Shown here: in pieces, positions 18,818-27,233 of the stretch
Layout: each line of letters starts with the position of its first letter
Position numbering within the stretch: the first letter of the stretch is position 1
NCBI RefSeq assembly: GCF_014851915.1
Contig: NZ_JACVAP010000003.1
Coordinates: 558,001 to 622,000 of the forward strand
Direction: 5' to 3'
DNA from: Xanthomonas sp. XNM01
Lineage (GTDB): Bacteria > Pseudomonadota > Gammaproteobacteria > Xanthomonadales > Xanthomonadaceae
Length of the DNA stretch: 64,000 nt
Notes under the pieces: model-generated
The model's input: only the letters and a program-made list of their open reading frames with translations
What the model was told of the DNA's origin: nothing
Databases searched by the model: none
Position numbers and translations under genes: made by a program

Positions 18818-19012
18818 TCGACGGGCTGCGTGCGGCAGGCTCCGGGCCGCCGCACGCAGCCTGCGATGGCGGCGCGTCGATGCGCGCGCGCAGGGCGTGC
18901 GTCCCTGCGCTCCGGCTCCGTCAGGGAGGCCCGACAGCCGCGGTCAACGCCACGGTTCCGCCGGCACGGCGCGGCGGGTACGGGACAGCGCTGCCCATGT
19001 CCGCCACGGCGG

Positions 19013-21865
19013 TCAGAAGCGCAGGCTCACGCCCAGGGTGATGCCGCGGCCATAGCGGTAGTAGCCCTGCGACAGCAGCGGGTTGCCGTTGATGCTGTAG
19101 GTCTGCTCGTCGTCGAGCAGGTTGCTGCCCTCCAGCGAGAACGTCCAGGTATCGTCGAGGGTGTAGGACACGTGCGCGGTGAGCCAGGTGATCGCATCGG
19201 CCTGCTCGTTGTAGCCCTCGCCCAGCACGTTGATCGCGGTGACGAAGCCATCGGTGTGGTCGGCGGTGGCGCCCAGCGACCACGGCCCCTTCTCGTACAT
19301 CAGGCCCAGCGAATACACCGACGGCGCGATGCCTTCCAGCGGCCGCTCCAGCCCGCCGACGAAGCTCTTGGACCAGTTGCGGGTGTACTGCGCGCGCACG
19401 CCGAAGCCGCTCTCCCAGAAGTGCTGCAGGCCCGCCTCGATGCCGTGCACCTTGGCGTGGTCGCCGTTGATCGGGCGCATCACGTTGAACAGGGTCGGGC
19501 CGCTGCTGACCGGGCTGCCGTCGGTGCCCAGGATCGGGCCGACGCCGATGTCCTGGCCCGGTTCCCAGCTGGTGGTGATCTGGTTCTCGATGCGCTTCTG
19601 GAACACCGCGATGTTCGCGATCGAGTTGCCGGTGAAGTACCACTCCAGCGAGGCATCCGCCTGACGGGCGCTGTAGGGCTGCAGGTCGACGTTGCCACCG
19701 TAGATCTGGGTGAACTCGCCCCAGGACACGCTGGCGGTGGTGTTGGTCGGCGCGAGCTGGTTCACCGCCGGCCGCGCCATCGTCTTGGCCGCGCCCAGGC
19801 GCAGCTGCAGGTCGTCGGTAAAACGCCAGGTGAAGTTGGCCGACGGCAGCACGAAGCTGTAGTCGCCCTCCTGGCGGATCGGGGTCGGCTCGGCGTACTG
19901 GGCGGTGTAGTTGAACGCACCGTACTCGGTGATGCTCAGGATCTTCGCGTCCCAGGCCTCGGCCTGGGTCCTGGTCTTGACCAGGCGCACGCCGACGTCG
20001 GCGCTCCAGCGCTCGCCGGCCAGGTCGGCCTGCACGTACAGCGCGCGGGTCTTCTCGCTGACCCGGTAGCTCTCCAGCGGATTCCACTTCGGCGCGGCGT
20101 TGGAGAAGTCGTAGGCGCTGCCGTCCGGGCGCAGCTTGCCGTCGTACGCGCGCAGCTGGGCCAGGTAGTTGGGCACGTCGAAGGCCAGGAACGTGCGCGG
20201 GAACGTGCTGCCGACGCCGCGCATGAAGTTGGGCAGGCTGAAGCTGTGCGACAGCACGTTGCCGCCGAGCTCGCCGACGTTGATCGCGTTGTCGGACGAG
20301 TAGTAGTCGGCGCCGCCGTTGAGCGTGTTGTTGACCAGGTCGCGCGACTTGCTGCGGTCGGTCAGCGTGACTCCCGCGTGCAGCGTGTCGAACACGCCGC
20401 GGCCCACGTAGAGCTTGCCGCCGAGGGTGCCGCCGGTGATCTCGTCGCGGATGTCGTCGCCGCGCAGTTCCATGTAGTGCGTGTTGAAGTCCGAGCCGTC
20501 GAACTCGCCGTTGGCCAGACCACCGGCCAGGTCGCGGCCGTCGGCGAAGGTGGCCTCCACGTTCGGCATGCCGCCGTTGAGCCAGATCCGCGCGACGTTG
20601 GGCTGGTTCATGCGCAGCACCACGTAGGTGTCCTGCCCGCCGGAATAGCGCTTGGACGTGGAGCGGTACGCGTCGCCGCTCAGCGTGAGGCTGTCGCTGA
20701 CGTCCCACTGCGCGTTCAGGCCGTACAGGTCGGTGTCGACCACGCGGTGCTCGGTCTGGTTGAGCAGCTCCGGATTGAGCCGCTGCTCGGGGTCGGGGTT
20801 GTCCATCGTGAAGCCGGTGACGATGCCGTTCTGCACGGTGATGTCCGACCAGCGGCCCGGTGCGAACAGCGGGTAGTACGACTGCTGGTAGCCCACCTGC
20901 GGCGAATCGAGCCGGGTCTTCAGGCCGTCGAACACCACCTTGATGTCGTCGGTCGGGCGCCACTCGAACTTGGCCGAGTAGGCCCGGCGCTTCTTCTCTT
21001 CCATGATCGAGCCGATCCGGAACTGGCCCGGTGCGATCAGGCCGTATTCGTCCGGATCCAGCTCGCCGTTGCCGTCGAGGTCGATGTTGCCGCCCCAGGC
21101 ATTGCCGGACCAGTCGGTGCCCGGCACCGGGTTGCGGGTCCAGCCGCCGTCGTTGCCGGCGATGTCGGTGCGGTCCCGGCGGTCGGCATAGACCACGCCC
21201 AGGACCATGCCGAAGGTGTCGTCGGCGAAGGTGTTGCTGTAGACGGCCGACACCTTGTGCCCGTTCTCCTCGGACATCTGGTTGCGGTCGCCTTCCAGCC
21301 GGACCACGCCATGCTGGCCCTTCTGGTCGAACGGGCTGGCCGAGCGCAGGTTGACCAGGCCGCCGACCGCGCCTTCGGTCAGCGAGGCCTGCGCGCCCTT
21401 GACCACGTCGGCGCCGCTGATCACGTCGGCCGGCAGCACGTCGAAGGCGAAGTCGCGGCCTGCGCCGTCGGTGGCCAGGATGCGGTTGTTGAAGGTGGTC
21501 AGCGTGTACTCGGGGCCGAGGCCGCGCACCGAGACCTTCTGGCCTTCGCCGCCGGCGGTGCGGCTGATCGACACGCCGGTGATGTGGCTGAGCGAGTCGG
21601 CGACGTTGTCGTCCGGGAACTTGCCCAGTTCCAGCGCGCTGATCGAATCCTGCACGGTGCCGGCCTCGCGCTTGAGTTCGATCGCGCGGGCCTGGCTGGC
21701 GCGCACGCCGGTGACCACCACCGTGTCCAGGGTGTCGACCGAGGGGTCGGGAGGCACCGTGGCGCCGGTGTCGGCGGACTGGGCGTGGGACAGGCCGGGC
21801 TGGGCGGCCAGCAGGGCCAGGGCGATGCAGCTGAAAAGCGTGTTCCGGTGCAGTGCGGTCGTCAC
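19013..21865 (-). CDS. TonB-dependent receptor, Xanthomonas/Caulobacter type (TIGR01782)
   Basis: Outer-membrane active transporter of 950 residues. Signal peptide ends near LSHAQ, TonB box DTVVVTG at 47-53, then the plug domain (DNVADSLSHITGVSISR, followed by VSVRGLGPEYTLTTFNNR) and a long beta-barrel ending in LGVSLRF with terminal Phe. The Asp-rich stretch NIDLDGNGELDPDEYGL resembles a calcium-binding loop. The start is GTG at 21865, with GAGGAGA six bases upstream. The gene is divergent from the AgaR-type regulator, and CTTTC-containing boxes lie between. It is therefore likely to import the oligosaccharide that the GH36 enzyme cleaves. The MCP upstream is convergent and unrelated. Confidence 0.93.
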   Translation of the reverse strand: MTTALHRNTLFSCIALALLAAQPGLSHAQSADTGATVPPDPSVDTLDTVVVTGVRASQARAIELKREAGTVQDSISALELGKFPDDNVADSLSHITGVSISRTAGGEGQKVSVRGLGPEYTLTTFNNRILATDGAGRDFAFDVLPADVISGADVVKGAQASLTEGAVGGLVNLRSASPFDQKGQHGVVRLEGDRNQMSEENGHKVSAVYSNTFADDTFGMVLGVVYADRRDRTDIAGNDGGWTRNPVPGTDWSGNAWGGNIDLDGNGELDPDEYGLIAPGQFRIGSIMEEKKRRAYSAKFEWRPTDDIKVVFDGLKTRLDSPQVGYQQSYYPLFAPGRWSDITVQNGIVTGFTMDNPDPEQRLNPELLNQTEHRVVDTDLYGLNAQWDVSDSLTLSGDAYRSTSKRYSGGQDTYVVLRMNQPNVARIWLNGGMPNVEATFADGRDLAGGLANGEFDGSDFNTHYMELRGDDIRDEITGGTLGGKLYVGRGVFDTLHAGVTLTDRSKSRDLVNNTLNGGADYYSSDNAINVGELGGNVLSHSFSLPNFMRGVGSTFPRTFLAFDVPNYLAQLRAYDGKLRPDGSAYDFSNAAPKWNPLESYRVSEKTRALYVQADLAGERWSADVGVRLVKTRTQAEAWDAKILSITEYGAFNYTAQYAEPTPIRQEGDYSFVLPSANFTWRFTDDLQLRLGAAKTMARPAVNQLAPTNTTASVSWGEFTQIYGGNVDLQPYSARQADASLEWYFTGNSIANIAVFQKRIENQITTSWEPGQDIGVGPILGTDGSPVSSGPTLFNVMRPINGDHAKVHGIEAGLQHFWESGFGVRAQYTRNWSKSFVGGLERPLEGIAPSVYSLGLMYEKGPWSLGATADHTDGFVTAINVLGEGYNEQADAITWLTAHVSYTLDDTWTFSLEGSNLLDDEQTYSINGNPLLSQGYYRYGRGITLGVSLRF

Positions 21866-21904
21866 TTCGTCTCTCCTCGAAGGCGGTAGCTGTAGCGGGG
21901 GCTT

Positions 21905-21980
21905 AACAAACGAAAGCGAGACTATCTTATGTTTCGTTATGCATCAATAGCGAAATTTAACGAAAAGGGTCATACTTTCG
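21905..21980. promoter_or_regulatory. AgaR-type operator cluster between TonB receptor and agaR
   Basis: AT-rich in a GC-rich setting. GAAAG/CTTTC elements lie at 21912-21916 (AACGAAAGCG, minus) and 21975-21979 (ACTTTCGG, plus). Related elements are GTTTCGTTA near 21931 and GCGAAATTTAACGAAAAGG at about 21950-21968. Multiple CTTTC copies in varied order are the published hallmark of proteobacterial AgaR sites. A Shine-Dalgarno GGAG precedes agaR. Confidence 0.7.
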
Positions 21981-21999
21981 GCACACGGATGGAGCCACC

Positions 22000-22779
22000 A
22001 TGACCGCACGCCGCGACACCAGCCAACGCCGTCTGCAGATCAGCGAGCTCGTGCGCCAGCACGGAAGCGTGCAGGTGGCGACGCTGGCGGACCGGTTCGG
22101 GGTCAGCGTGCAGACCGTGCGCAAGGACCTGCGCTACCTGGCCGAACGCGGCGTGATGGCCCGCGCCTACGGCGGGGCGATCGACAGCAGCGTGGTCGGC
22201 GGCCCGGTGGCCGAGCCGGCCTACGAGGCCAAGCGCACCGTGCATCTGGACGAGAAGCGCCGGATCGGCAGGCGTGCCGCGACCCTGGTCAAGGCCGGCG
22301 ACATCATCGCGATCGACTCGGGCACCACCGCGATCCAGCTGGCCGAGGCGCTGCCCAACATCGAGGTGACCGTGGTCACCAACGATTTCGGCGTGCTGAC
22401 CGCACTGACCCCCAAGAGCAACATCCACATCGTGATGCTCGGCGGCGAGCTGCGCCGCAAGAACATGGCCTTCTACGGCGGCCTGACCGTCGATGCGCTC
22501 GACGCGCTGCACGTGGACGTGGTGTTCCTGGGCGTGGACGGCTTCGATCTGGAGCGCGGCATCACCACCCACCACGAGCCCGAGGCGATGCTCAACCGCA
22601 AGATGGTCGAGGCCGCGCGCAAGGTGGTGGCGATCACCGACAGCTCGAAGTTCGGCCGCATCTGCCTGCACCGGATCATCCCGGTGTCCGGCCTGGATGC
22701 GCTGATCACCGACAACGGCACGCCCGACGAACTGCGCGAGGCGGTGCGCCAGCTCGGCGTGGACCTGCAGCTGGCCTGA
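22000..22779 (+). CDS. agaR: DeoR-family repressor, AgaR-like
   Basis: Transcriptional repressor of 259 residues. The N-terminal DeoR helix-turn-helix reads VATLADRFGVSVQTVRKDLR at about 27-47. The sugar-phosphate-sensing DeoRC domain has VKAGDIIAIDSGTTAIQLAEAL, IHIVMLGGELRRKNMAFYGG, VVFLGVDGFDLERGITTHHE and AITDSSKFGR. The GITTHHEPEA form is the variant seen in AgaR and GlcNAc/GalNAc regulators. Identical-looking boxes at its own promoter and at the amidohydrolase/GH36 promoter make it the likely local repressor. The effector is probably an amino-sugar phosphate; this is inferred. Confidence 0.85.
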   Translation: MTARRDTSQRRLQISELVRQHGSVQVATLADRFGVSVQTVRKDLRYLAERGVMARAYGGAIDSSVVGGPVAEPAYEAKRTVHLDEKRRIGRRAATLVKAGDIIAIDSGTTAIQLAEALPNIEVTVVTNDFGVLTALTPKSNIHIVMLGGELRRKNMAFYGGLTVDALDALHVDVVFLGVDGFDLERGITTHHEPEAMLNRKMVEAARKVVAITDSSKFGRICLHRIIPVSGLDALITDNGTPDELREAVRQLGVDLQLA

Positions 22780-22954
22780 GCCCGCCGCCGCAGGTCGGGA
22801 TCGGGCGAGCGCCCCTTCCGGACGACCGCGCCATGCGAGACCTCCACTGGAGGCCGACCGCGATGCATCCGCCCAGCGCAGCGCCGCAGCGGCGTGATGG
22901 CGGTCGGGGCCAGGCTTCCTCCTGCAGGAGCGGCTGCAGCAGGCGGACACGGCC

Positions 22955-24079
22955 TCAGCGCGCACCTGCGCCGAACACCCGCGCCGCGTTGCCGTAGTAG
23001 ACCTTGTCGATCACCGTGCGCGGCAGCGCGAGACCCGGCACGTCGGCACGGATCGTGTCGATCCGCTGCACGCCATCGGTCGCCAGGAACATCCAGTCCG
23101 AGCGCCAGACATCGTGCGCCGCGGCCTTGAACGCCGCCGGATCGCCGGCCGGATCCTGGGTCAGGTCGGTGCCGTACAACAGCCGGTCCTGGTAGGCGAT
23201 GAAGAAGTCGCGGACCTTGGCCGGCTCGCGCACCGCCTGGTACTGGACCTGGGCCATGCGCGCGGCCAGGTCGACGGTCGCATCCGGAAACCGGTCCAGG
23301 AACGCGCCCAGGCGCTCCACATCCCATTCCAGGCTGGCCATGTGCGCACCGACGAAGCGCAGCTGCGGATGCGCGGCCAGGAAGCGGTCGCGCACCGCCA
23401 TGTGGTCCTCGTAGCCGGGCTGATCCGGCTGCAGGTACATGTGGTACTCGGGATGGTTGCCGAAGTACTCGCGGTCGTTGTCGGTGGTCATCTGCTCCAG
23501 CGGCAGCCAGCAGTTGTGCGGCTCGCCCTGGTGGCCGATCAGCGGGATGCCCAGCGCCTGGATCCGCTGCACCACCGGCTCCAGGCCGGGATGGTCGAGC
23601 ATGATCAGGCGGCCATCGGCGTCCTTCTCGACCATGCCGATGTTCTTCCAGATCTTGACCGCGCGCGCGCCGCTGGCGACCTCGGCCGCCAGCGCATTGC
23701 CGGTGGCCTGGGCCCAGCCGGCATCGCCGAAGCCCTGCATGGTGAAGGTCGCGGCCCAGTGGAAACGGGCCGGGTCGGCGGCGGCCTGCTTCAGCGCGAT
23801 CGCGTGCTGGTCGGCCACCGGCGGGAACGCCGGGTAATCGACATTGATCGACAGCAGCTCGAATCCATCGGACCGCGCCTGCTCGAGGAAGGCCGTCGAA
23901 TCGGCATTGGCGTGCACATGCGCATCGAACTTGCGCACCGAGGCGAAGTCGTCCATCGCATAGGTCGTGGTGTCGGGGGCGGGCGGCGCTGCGACGGGTT
24001 GCGCGGGCGGCTGGCCGCGACCGCAGGCGGCGAGCAGACAGGCCGCCAGGGCCACCGGAACAGTGCTGGACAGACGCAT
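22955..24079 (-). CDS. Lipoprotein amidohydrolase (amidohydrolase_2 family)
   Basis: Metal-dependent hydrolase of 374 residues anchored as a lipoprotein: signal MRLSSTVPVALAACLLAAC with the lipobox Cys at 19. Amidohydrolase-2 signatures: FDAHVHANAD (His54, His56), AVKIWKNIGM with a possible carbamylated Lys, IPLIGHQGEPHN, VGAHMASLEWDVER, and RLLYGTDLTQDP with the metal Asp. The C-terminal block KVYYGNAARVFG is the usual ending. It is divergent from the GH36 gene over a promoter with two CTTTC-type boxes, so it belongs to the same regulon. It could act on an amide or lactone derivative of the sugar, for example as an N-deacetylase outside the cytoplasm. That is a hypothesis. Confidence 0.85.
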   Translation of the reverse strand: MRLSSTVPVALAACLLAACGRGQPPAQPVAAPPAPDTTTYAMDDFASVRKFDAHVHANADSTAFLEQARSDGFELLSINVDYPAFPPVADQHAIALKQAAADPARFHWAATFTMQGFGDAGWAQATGNALAAEVASGARAVKIWKNIGMVEKDADGRLIMLDHPGLEPVVQRIQALGIPLIGHQGEPHNCWLPLEQMTTDNDREYFGNHPEYHMYLQPDQPGYEDHMAVRDRFLAAHPQLRFVGAHMASLEWDVERLGAFLDRFPDATVDLAARMAQVQYQAVREPAKVRDFFIAYQDRLLYGTDLTQDPAGDPAAFKAAAHDVWRSDWMFLATDGVQRIDTIRADVPGLALPRTVIDKVYYGNAARVFGAGAR

Positions 24080-24094
24080 GCCTCACCTCGGCTC

Positions 24095-24135
24095 AGTTTC
24101 TAAACGAAACCTTTCTAACACATAACGAAAGAAAA
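24095..24135. promoter_or_regulatory. AgaR-type operator cluster between amidohydrolase and GH36 genes
   Basis: GTTTCTAAACGAAACCTTTC and ATAACGAAAGAAAATTG: CTTTC at 24111-24115 and its complement GAAAG at 24127-24131, 11 bases apart, with flanking GTTTC elements. The same words occur in the agaR/TonB-receptor gap, linking the two promoters. Confidence 0.7.
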
Positions 24136-24201
24136 TTGTTGCAGCGGTTCGGCGTTCGGGGCAGACTCCGGCGAAACCGACCGAAAGGGGAAAGCCAGCC
24201 C

Positions 24202-26298
24202 ATGCTGCCGATCCGTCGCCGCACCGTTCTCAAGCTCGTCTCCGGCAGTGCCGCCTATGCCGCCGCCCTGCCGCTGGTCCAGGCCGCCATCCCCGCCAGC
24301 ACCGCCGCATCCCGCGCGGTCGCAAACGACAGCCTGTTGTCGGTCGAGTTCGATCACGCGCTGAAGACCCGGATCTCGGCGAAGGGCCAGGCGATCACCG
24401 GCTTCGACGCCAGCGAGGCGCTGCTGCTGGCAAACGGCAGTACGGTCGAGGACTTCGCCTTCGTCGACGAACGGATCGAACGCGTGCGCGACCGCCGCCA
24501 CGGCCCCGGCCGCCGCCACACCGTGCGCGGCCGCGCCGGCAACGGCGTCGAGAAGACCGTGATCCTGACCTTCCACGAGCGCCATCCCGGCATGGCCCTG
24601 CTGCAGACGCGCTATCTCAATGCGGGCGCCGCGCCGCTGGAGATCGCCGGCTGGCGCAACGGCGCGCATGCGATGGCCGATGCCGGCGACGGCTTCTGGA
24701 GCTTCTCCGGCGCCACCCACACCGACCGCCGCGACTGGGTACAGCCGCTGGGCGAAGGCTTCGACCAGCGCAACACGCTGGCGATGGATTCCTCCGACTA
24801 CGGCGGAGGCACGCCGGTGGCCAACATCTGGCGCCGCGATGTCGGCCTGGCGGTCGGCCATGTCGAACCCAAGCCGCGCCTGCTCGACCTGCCGGTCGCG
24901 CGCAGCGACGACGGTGGCGCCCGCATCGCGATCGAAAGCACCCGCGCCGACACGCTCGCGCCCGGCGCCAGCCTGGCCAGCGACCGGACCTTCATCAGCG
25001 TGCACACCGGCGATTACTTCGCCGCCCTGCTGCACTACACCCGCTACATGGCCGACGAGGGCATCGCCGCGCCCGAAGTGCCGGCCTCGGCGTTCGCGCC
25101 GATCTGGTGCGCCTGGGGCTACGAGCGCGACTTCACCACCGAGCAGGTGCTGGGCACGCTGCCGAAGGTGAAGGAGCTGGGCTTCGAATGGGTGGTGCTG
25201 GACGACGGTTGGCAGACCAACGAGGGCGACTGGCGGATCGACACGCGCAAGTTCCCGCGCGGCGAGGACGACATGCGCGCCTTCGTGCAGGCGATCAAGG
25301 CCCAGGGCCTGCGCGCGCGCCTGTGGCTGGCACCGCTGGCGGCCGATCCCGGCAGCGAAGTGCTGTACCGCCACACCGACATGCTGCTGCTGGACCGGGA
25401 CGGCGCCAGCCAGAACGTGACCTGGTGGAACGCCTTCACCCAGTGCCCGGGCTACCAGCCGACCGTGGATTTCTACGTGGCGCTGGTGAAGAAGGCGATC
25501 GGCGACTGGGGCTTCGAAGGCCTGAAGCTGGACGGCCAGCACCTGAACGCCGTCGCGCCCTGCTACAACCCCGCCCACAACCACGCCGACCCGATGGAGT
25601 CCTGCGAGGCGGTGGCCACGTTCTGGCAGGCCATCCATGACGCCGCGCACGAGGCCAACCCGGATGCAGTGGTCGAACTGTGCCCCTGCGGCACCGCGTT
25701 CGCCTTCCACAACATGCCGGCGACCGACCAGTACCCCTCGTCCGATCCGCTGTCCTCGTGGCAGGTGCGGCACAAGGGCAAGACGATCAAGGCGCTGATC
25801 GGAAAGCGCGGCAGCTACGCCGGCGACCACGTCGAGCTGGCCGATGGCGGCCGCGACTTCGCCTCCAGCGTCGGCATCGGCGCGGTGATCTCGACCAAGT
25901 TCACCTGGCCGCACGACATCCCCGACCCGAAGCTGGCGATGCCGCCGGGCGGCCTGGTGCTGAATCCTGAAAAGGAAGCGCTGTGGCGCAAGTGGATCGA
26001 CCTGTACCGCGCGCACATGCTGCCGCAGGGCGACTACCTGGGCACGCTGTACGACATCGGCTTCGACAGGCCCGAGACCCATGTGATCGGAAAGGACGGC
26101 GCGCTGTACTACGCGTTCTACGCCGAGCAGTGGGACGGCCCGCTGCAGCTGCGTGGCCTCGGCCGTGGCCGCTACCGGGTGCGCGACCTGTTCAACGGCA
26201 CCGATTTCGGCAGTGTCGACGCGCGCAGCAACACCCTGGCCTCCGCTCCGTTCCAGAGCTTCCTGCTGCTGCAGGCCACGCCGGAAGGTGCCGCATGA
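24202..26298 (+). CDS. Tat-exported GH36 alpha-galactosidase-like hydrolase
   Basis: Retaining hydrolase of 698 residues. N-terminal twin-arginine signal RRRTVLKLVSGSAAYAAALP means folded export. GH36 hallmarks: WCAWGYERDF, WVVLDDGWQTNEGDWRID, RLWLAPLAADPGSEV, nucleophile Asp444 in GLKLDGQHLN, and the expected acid/base Asp515 in SSDPLSSWQVRHKGK. These GH36 proteins act on alpha-galactosides or terminal alpha-GalNAc. Adjacent agaR, agaS and agaZ genes favour a GalNAc-containing substrate; that is inferred. AAGGGGAAAG precedes the start. First gene of a five-gene operon that continues by ATGA overlap with the transporter. Confidence 0.92.
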   Translation: MLPIRRRTVLKLVSGSAAYAAALPLVQAAIPASTAASRAVANDSLLSVEFDHALKTRISAKGQAITGFDASEALLLANGSTVEDFAFVDERIERVRDRRHGPGRRHTVRGRAGNGVEKTVILTFHERHPGMALLQTRYLNAGAAPLEIAGWRNGAHAMADAGDGFWSFSGATHTDRRDWVQPLGEGFDQRNTLAMDSSDYGGGTPVANIWRRDVGLAVGHVEPKPRLLDLPVARSDDGGARIAIESTRADTLAPGASLASDRTFISVHTGDYFAALLHYTRYMADEGIAAPEVPASAFAPIWCAWGYERDFTTEQVLGTLPKVKELGFEWVVLDDGWQTNEGDWRIDTRKFPRGEDDMRAFVQAIKAQGLRARLWLAPLAADPGSEVLYRHTDMLLLDRDGASQNVTWWNAFTQCPGYQPTVDFYVALVKKAIGDWGFEGLKLDGQHLNAVAPCYNPAHNHADPMESCEAVATFWQAIHDAAHEANPDAVVELCPCGTAFAFHNMPATDQYPSSDPLSSWQVRHKGKTIKALIGKRGSYAGDHVELADGGRDFASSVGIGAVISTKFTWPHDIPDPKLAMPPGGLVLNPEKEALWRKWIDLYRAHMLPQGDYLGTLYDIGFDRPETHVIGKDGALYYAFYAEQWDGPLQLRGLGRGRYRVRDLFNGTDFGSVDARSNTLASAPFQSFLLLQATPEGAA

Positions 26299-27206
26299 GC
26301 ACGGTTGCCGCCGCGCCCACCGGCCACCGCGCGTGGCTGTGGTTCGCACTGTCCACGGTGCTGCTGTGGGGCGTCTGGGGCACGCTGTCCGGGCTGACCG
26401 CCAGCCCGGCCTTTCCCGAGACCCTGGTGTACTGCGTGTGGGCGCTGACGATGGTGCCGCCGACGCTGTTCATCCTGTGGCGCAACGGCTGGACGATCGA
26501 CCGCAGCCCGCGCGCGATCTGGTACGGGATGATGATCGGCCTGCTCGGCGCAGGCGGGCAGATGCTGCTGTTCAAGGCGCTGGCCAGCGGCCCGGCCTAC
26601 TTCATCTTCCCGATCATCTCGCTGTCGCCGGTGATCACCATCGCACTGTCCTTCAGCCTGCTGCGCGAGCGCACCACGCGGATCGGCGCGGTCGGCGTCG
26701 CGCTGGCCCTGCTCGCGCTGCCGCTGCTGGACCTGTCGTTCGACAACGCTGGTGCCGAAGGCCTGGGCTGGTTCGTGCTGTCGCTGCTGATCATGGCGGC
26801 GTGGGGCGTGCAGGCCTACTTCATGAAGCGCGCCAACACCGTGGTGCGAGCCGAAAGCATCTTCTTCTACATGACCGTCGGCGCGCTGGTGCTGGCGCCG
26901 GTGGCCTGGCGGATGACCGATTTCAGCCAGCCGATCGCCACCGGACTGGACGGGCCGTGGCTGGTCGCGGCGGTGCAGGTGCTCAATGCGGTCGGTGCGC
27001 TGTGCCTGGTGTATGCGTTCCGCTACGGCAAGGCGATCGTGGTCGCGCCGCTGACCAATGCCGGCGGCCCGCTGATCACCGCGGTGCTGTCGCTGATCCT
27101 GGCCGGCGTGGTGCCGGGCCCACTGAAGATCGTCGGCCTGGTGATGGCGCTGATCGCCTCGGTGCTGCTGGCGCTGGAGCCGGAACGCGACAGCCCGGCC
27201 GACTGA
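26295..27206 (+). CDS. EamA/DMT-family transporter
   Basis: Ten-helix inner-membrane protein of 303 residues with two EamA repeats: FALSTVLLWGVWGTLSGLTA near residue 18, and AAWGVQAYFMKRANTVV in the second half. The repeated halves end in ALLALPLLDL and ALIASVLLALEPE. Family members export or import small metabolites and sugars. It starts by ATGA overlap with the GH36 gene, so it is the probable inner-membrane transporter for the sugar released in the periplasm. No other permease is in the locus, so this family may serve as the importer here. Direction of transport is inferred. Confidence 0.88.
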   Translation: MSTVAAAPTGHRAWLWFALSTVLLWGVWGTLSGLTASPAFPETLVYCVWALTMVPPTLFILWRNGWTIDRSPRAIWYGMMIGLLGAGGQMLLFKALASGPAYFIFPIISLSPVITIALSFSLLRERTTRIGAVGVALALLALPLLDLSFDNAGAEGLGWFVLSLLIMAAWGVQAYFMKRANTVVRAESIFFYMTVGALVLAPVAWRMTDFSQPIATGLDGPWLVAAVQVLNAVGALCLVYAFRYGKAIVVAPLTNAGGPLITAVLSLILAGVVPGPLKIVGLVMALIASVLLALEPERDSPAD

Positions 27207-27233
27207 AGACTCCCCCAAAGAAAGAGAATCGCG

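Noticed and set aside
22921-22952. REP-like word GCAGGAGCGGCTGCAGC between agaR and the amidohydrolase
   Set aside because: Single short imperfect copy. It resembles xanthomonad or pseudomonad REP units but is too short to call here.
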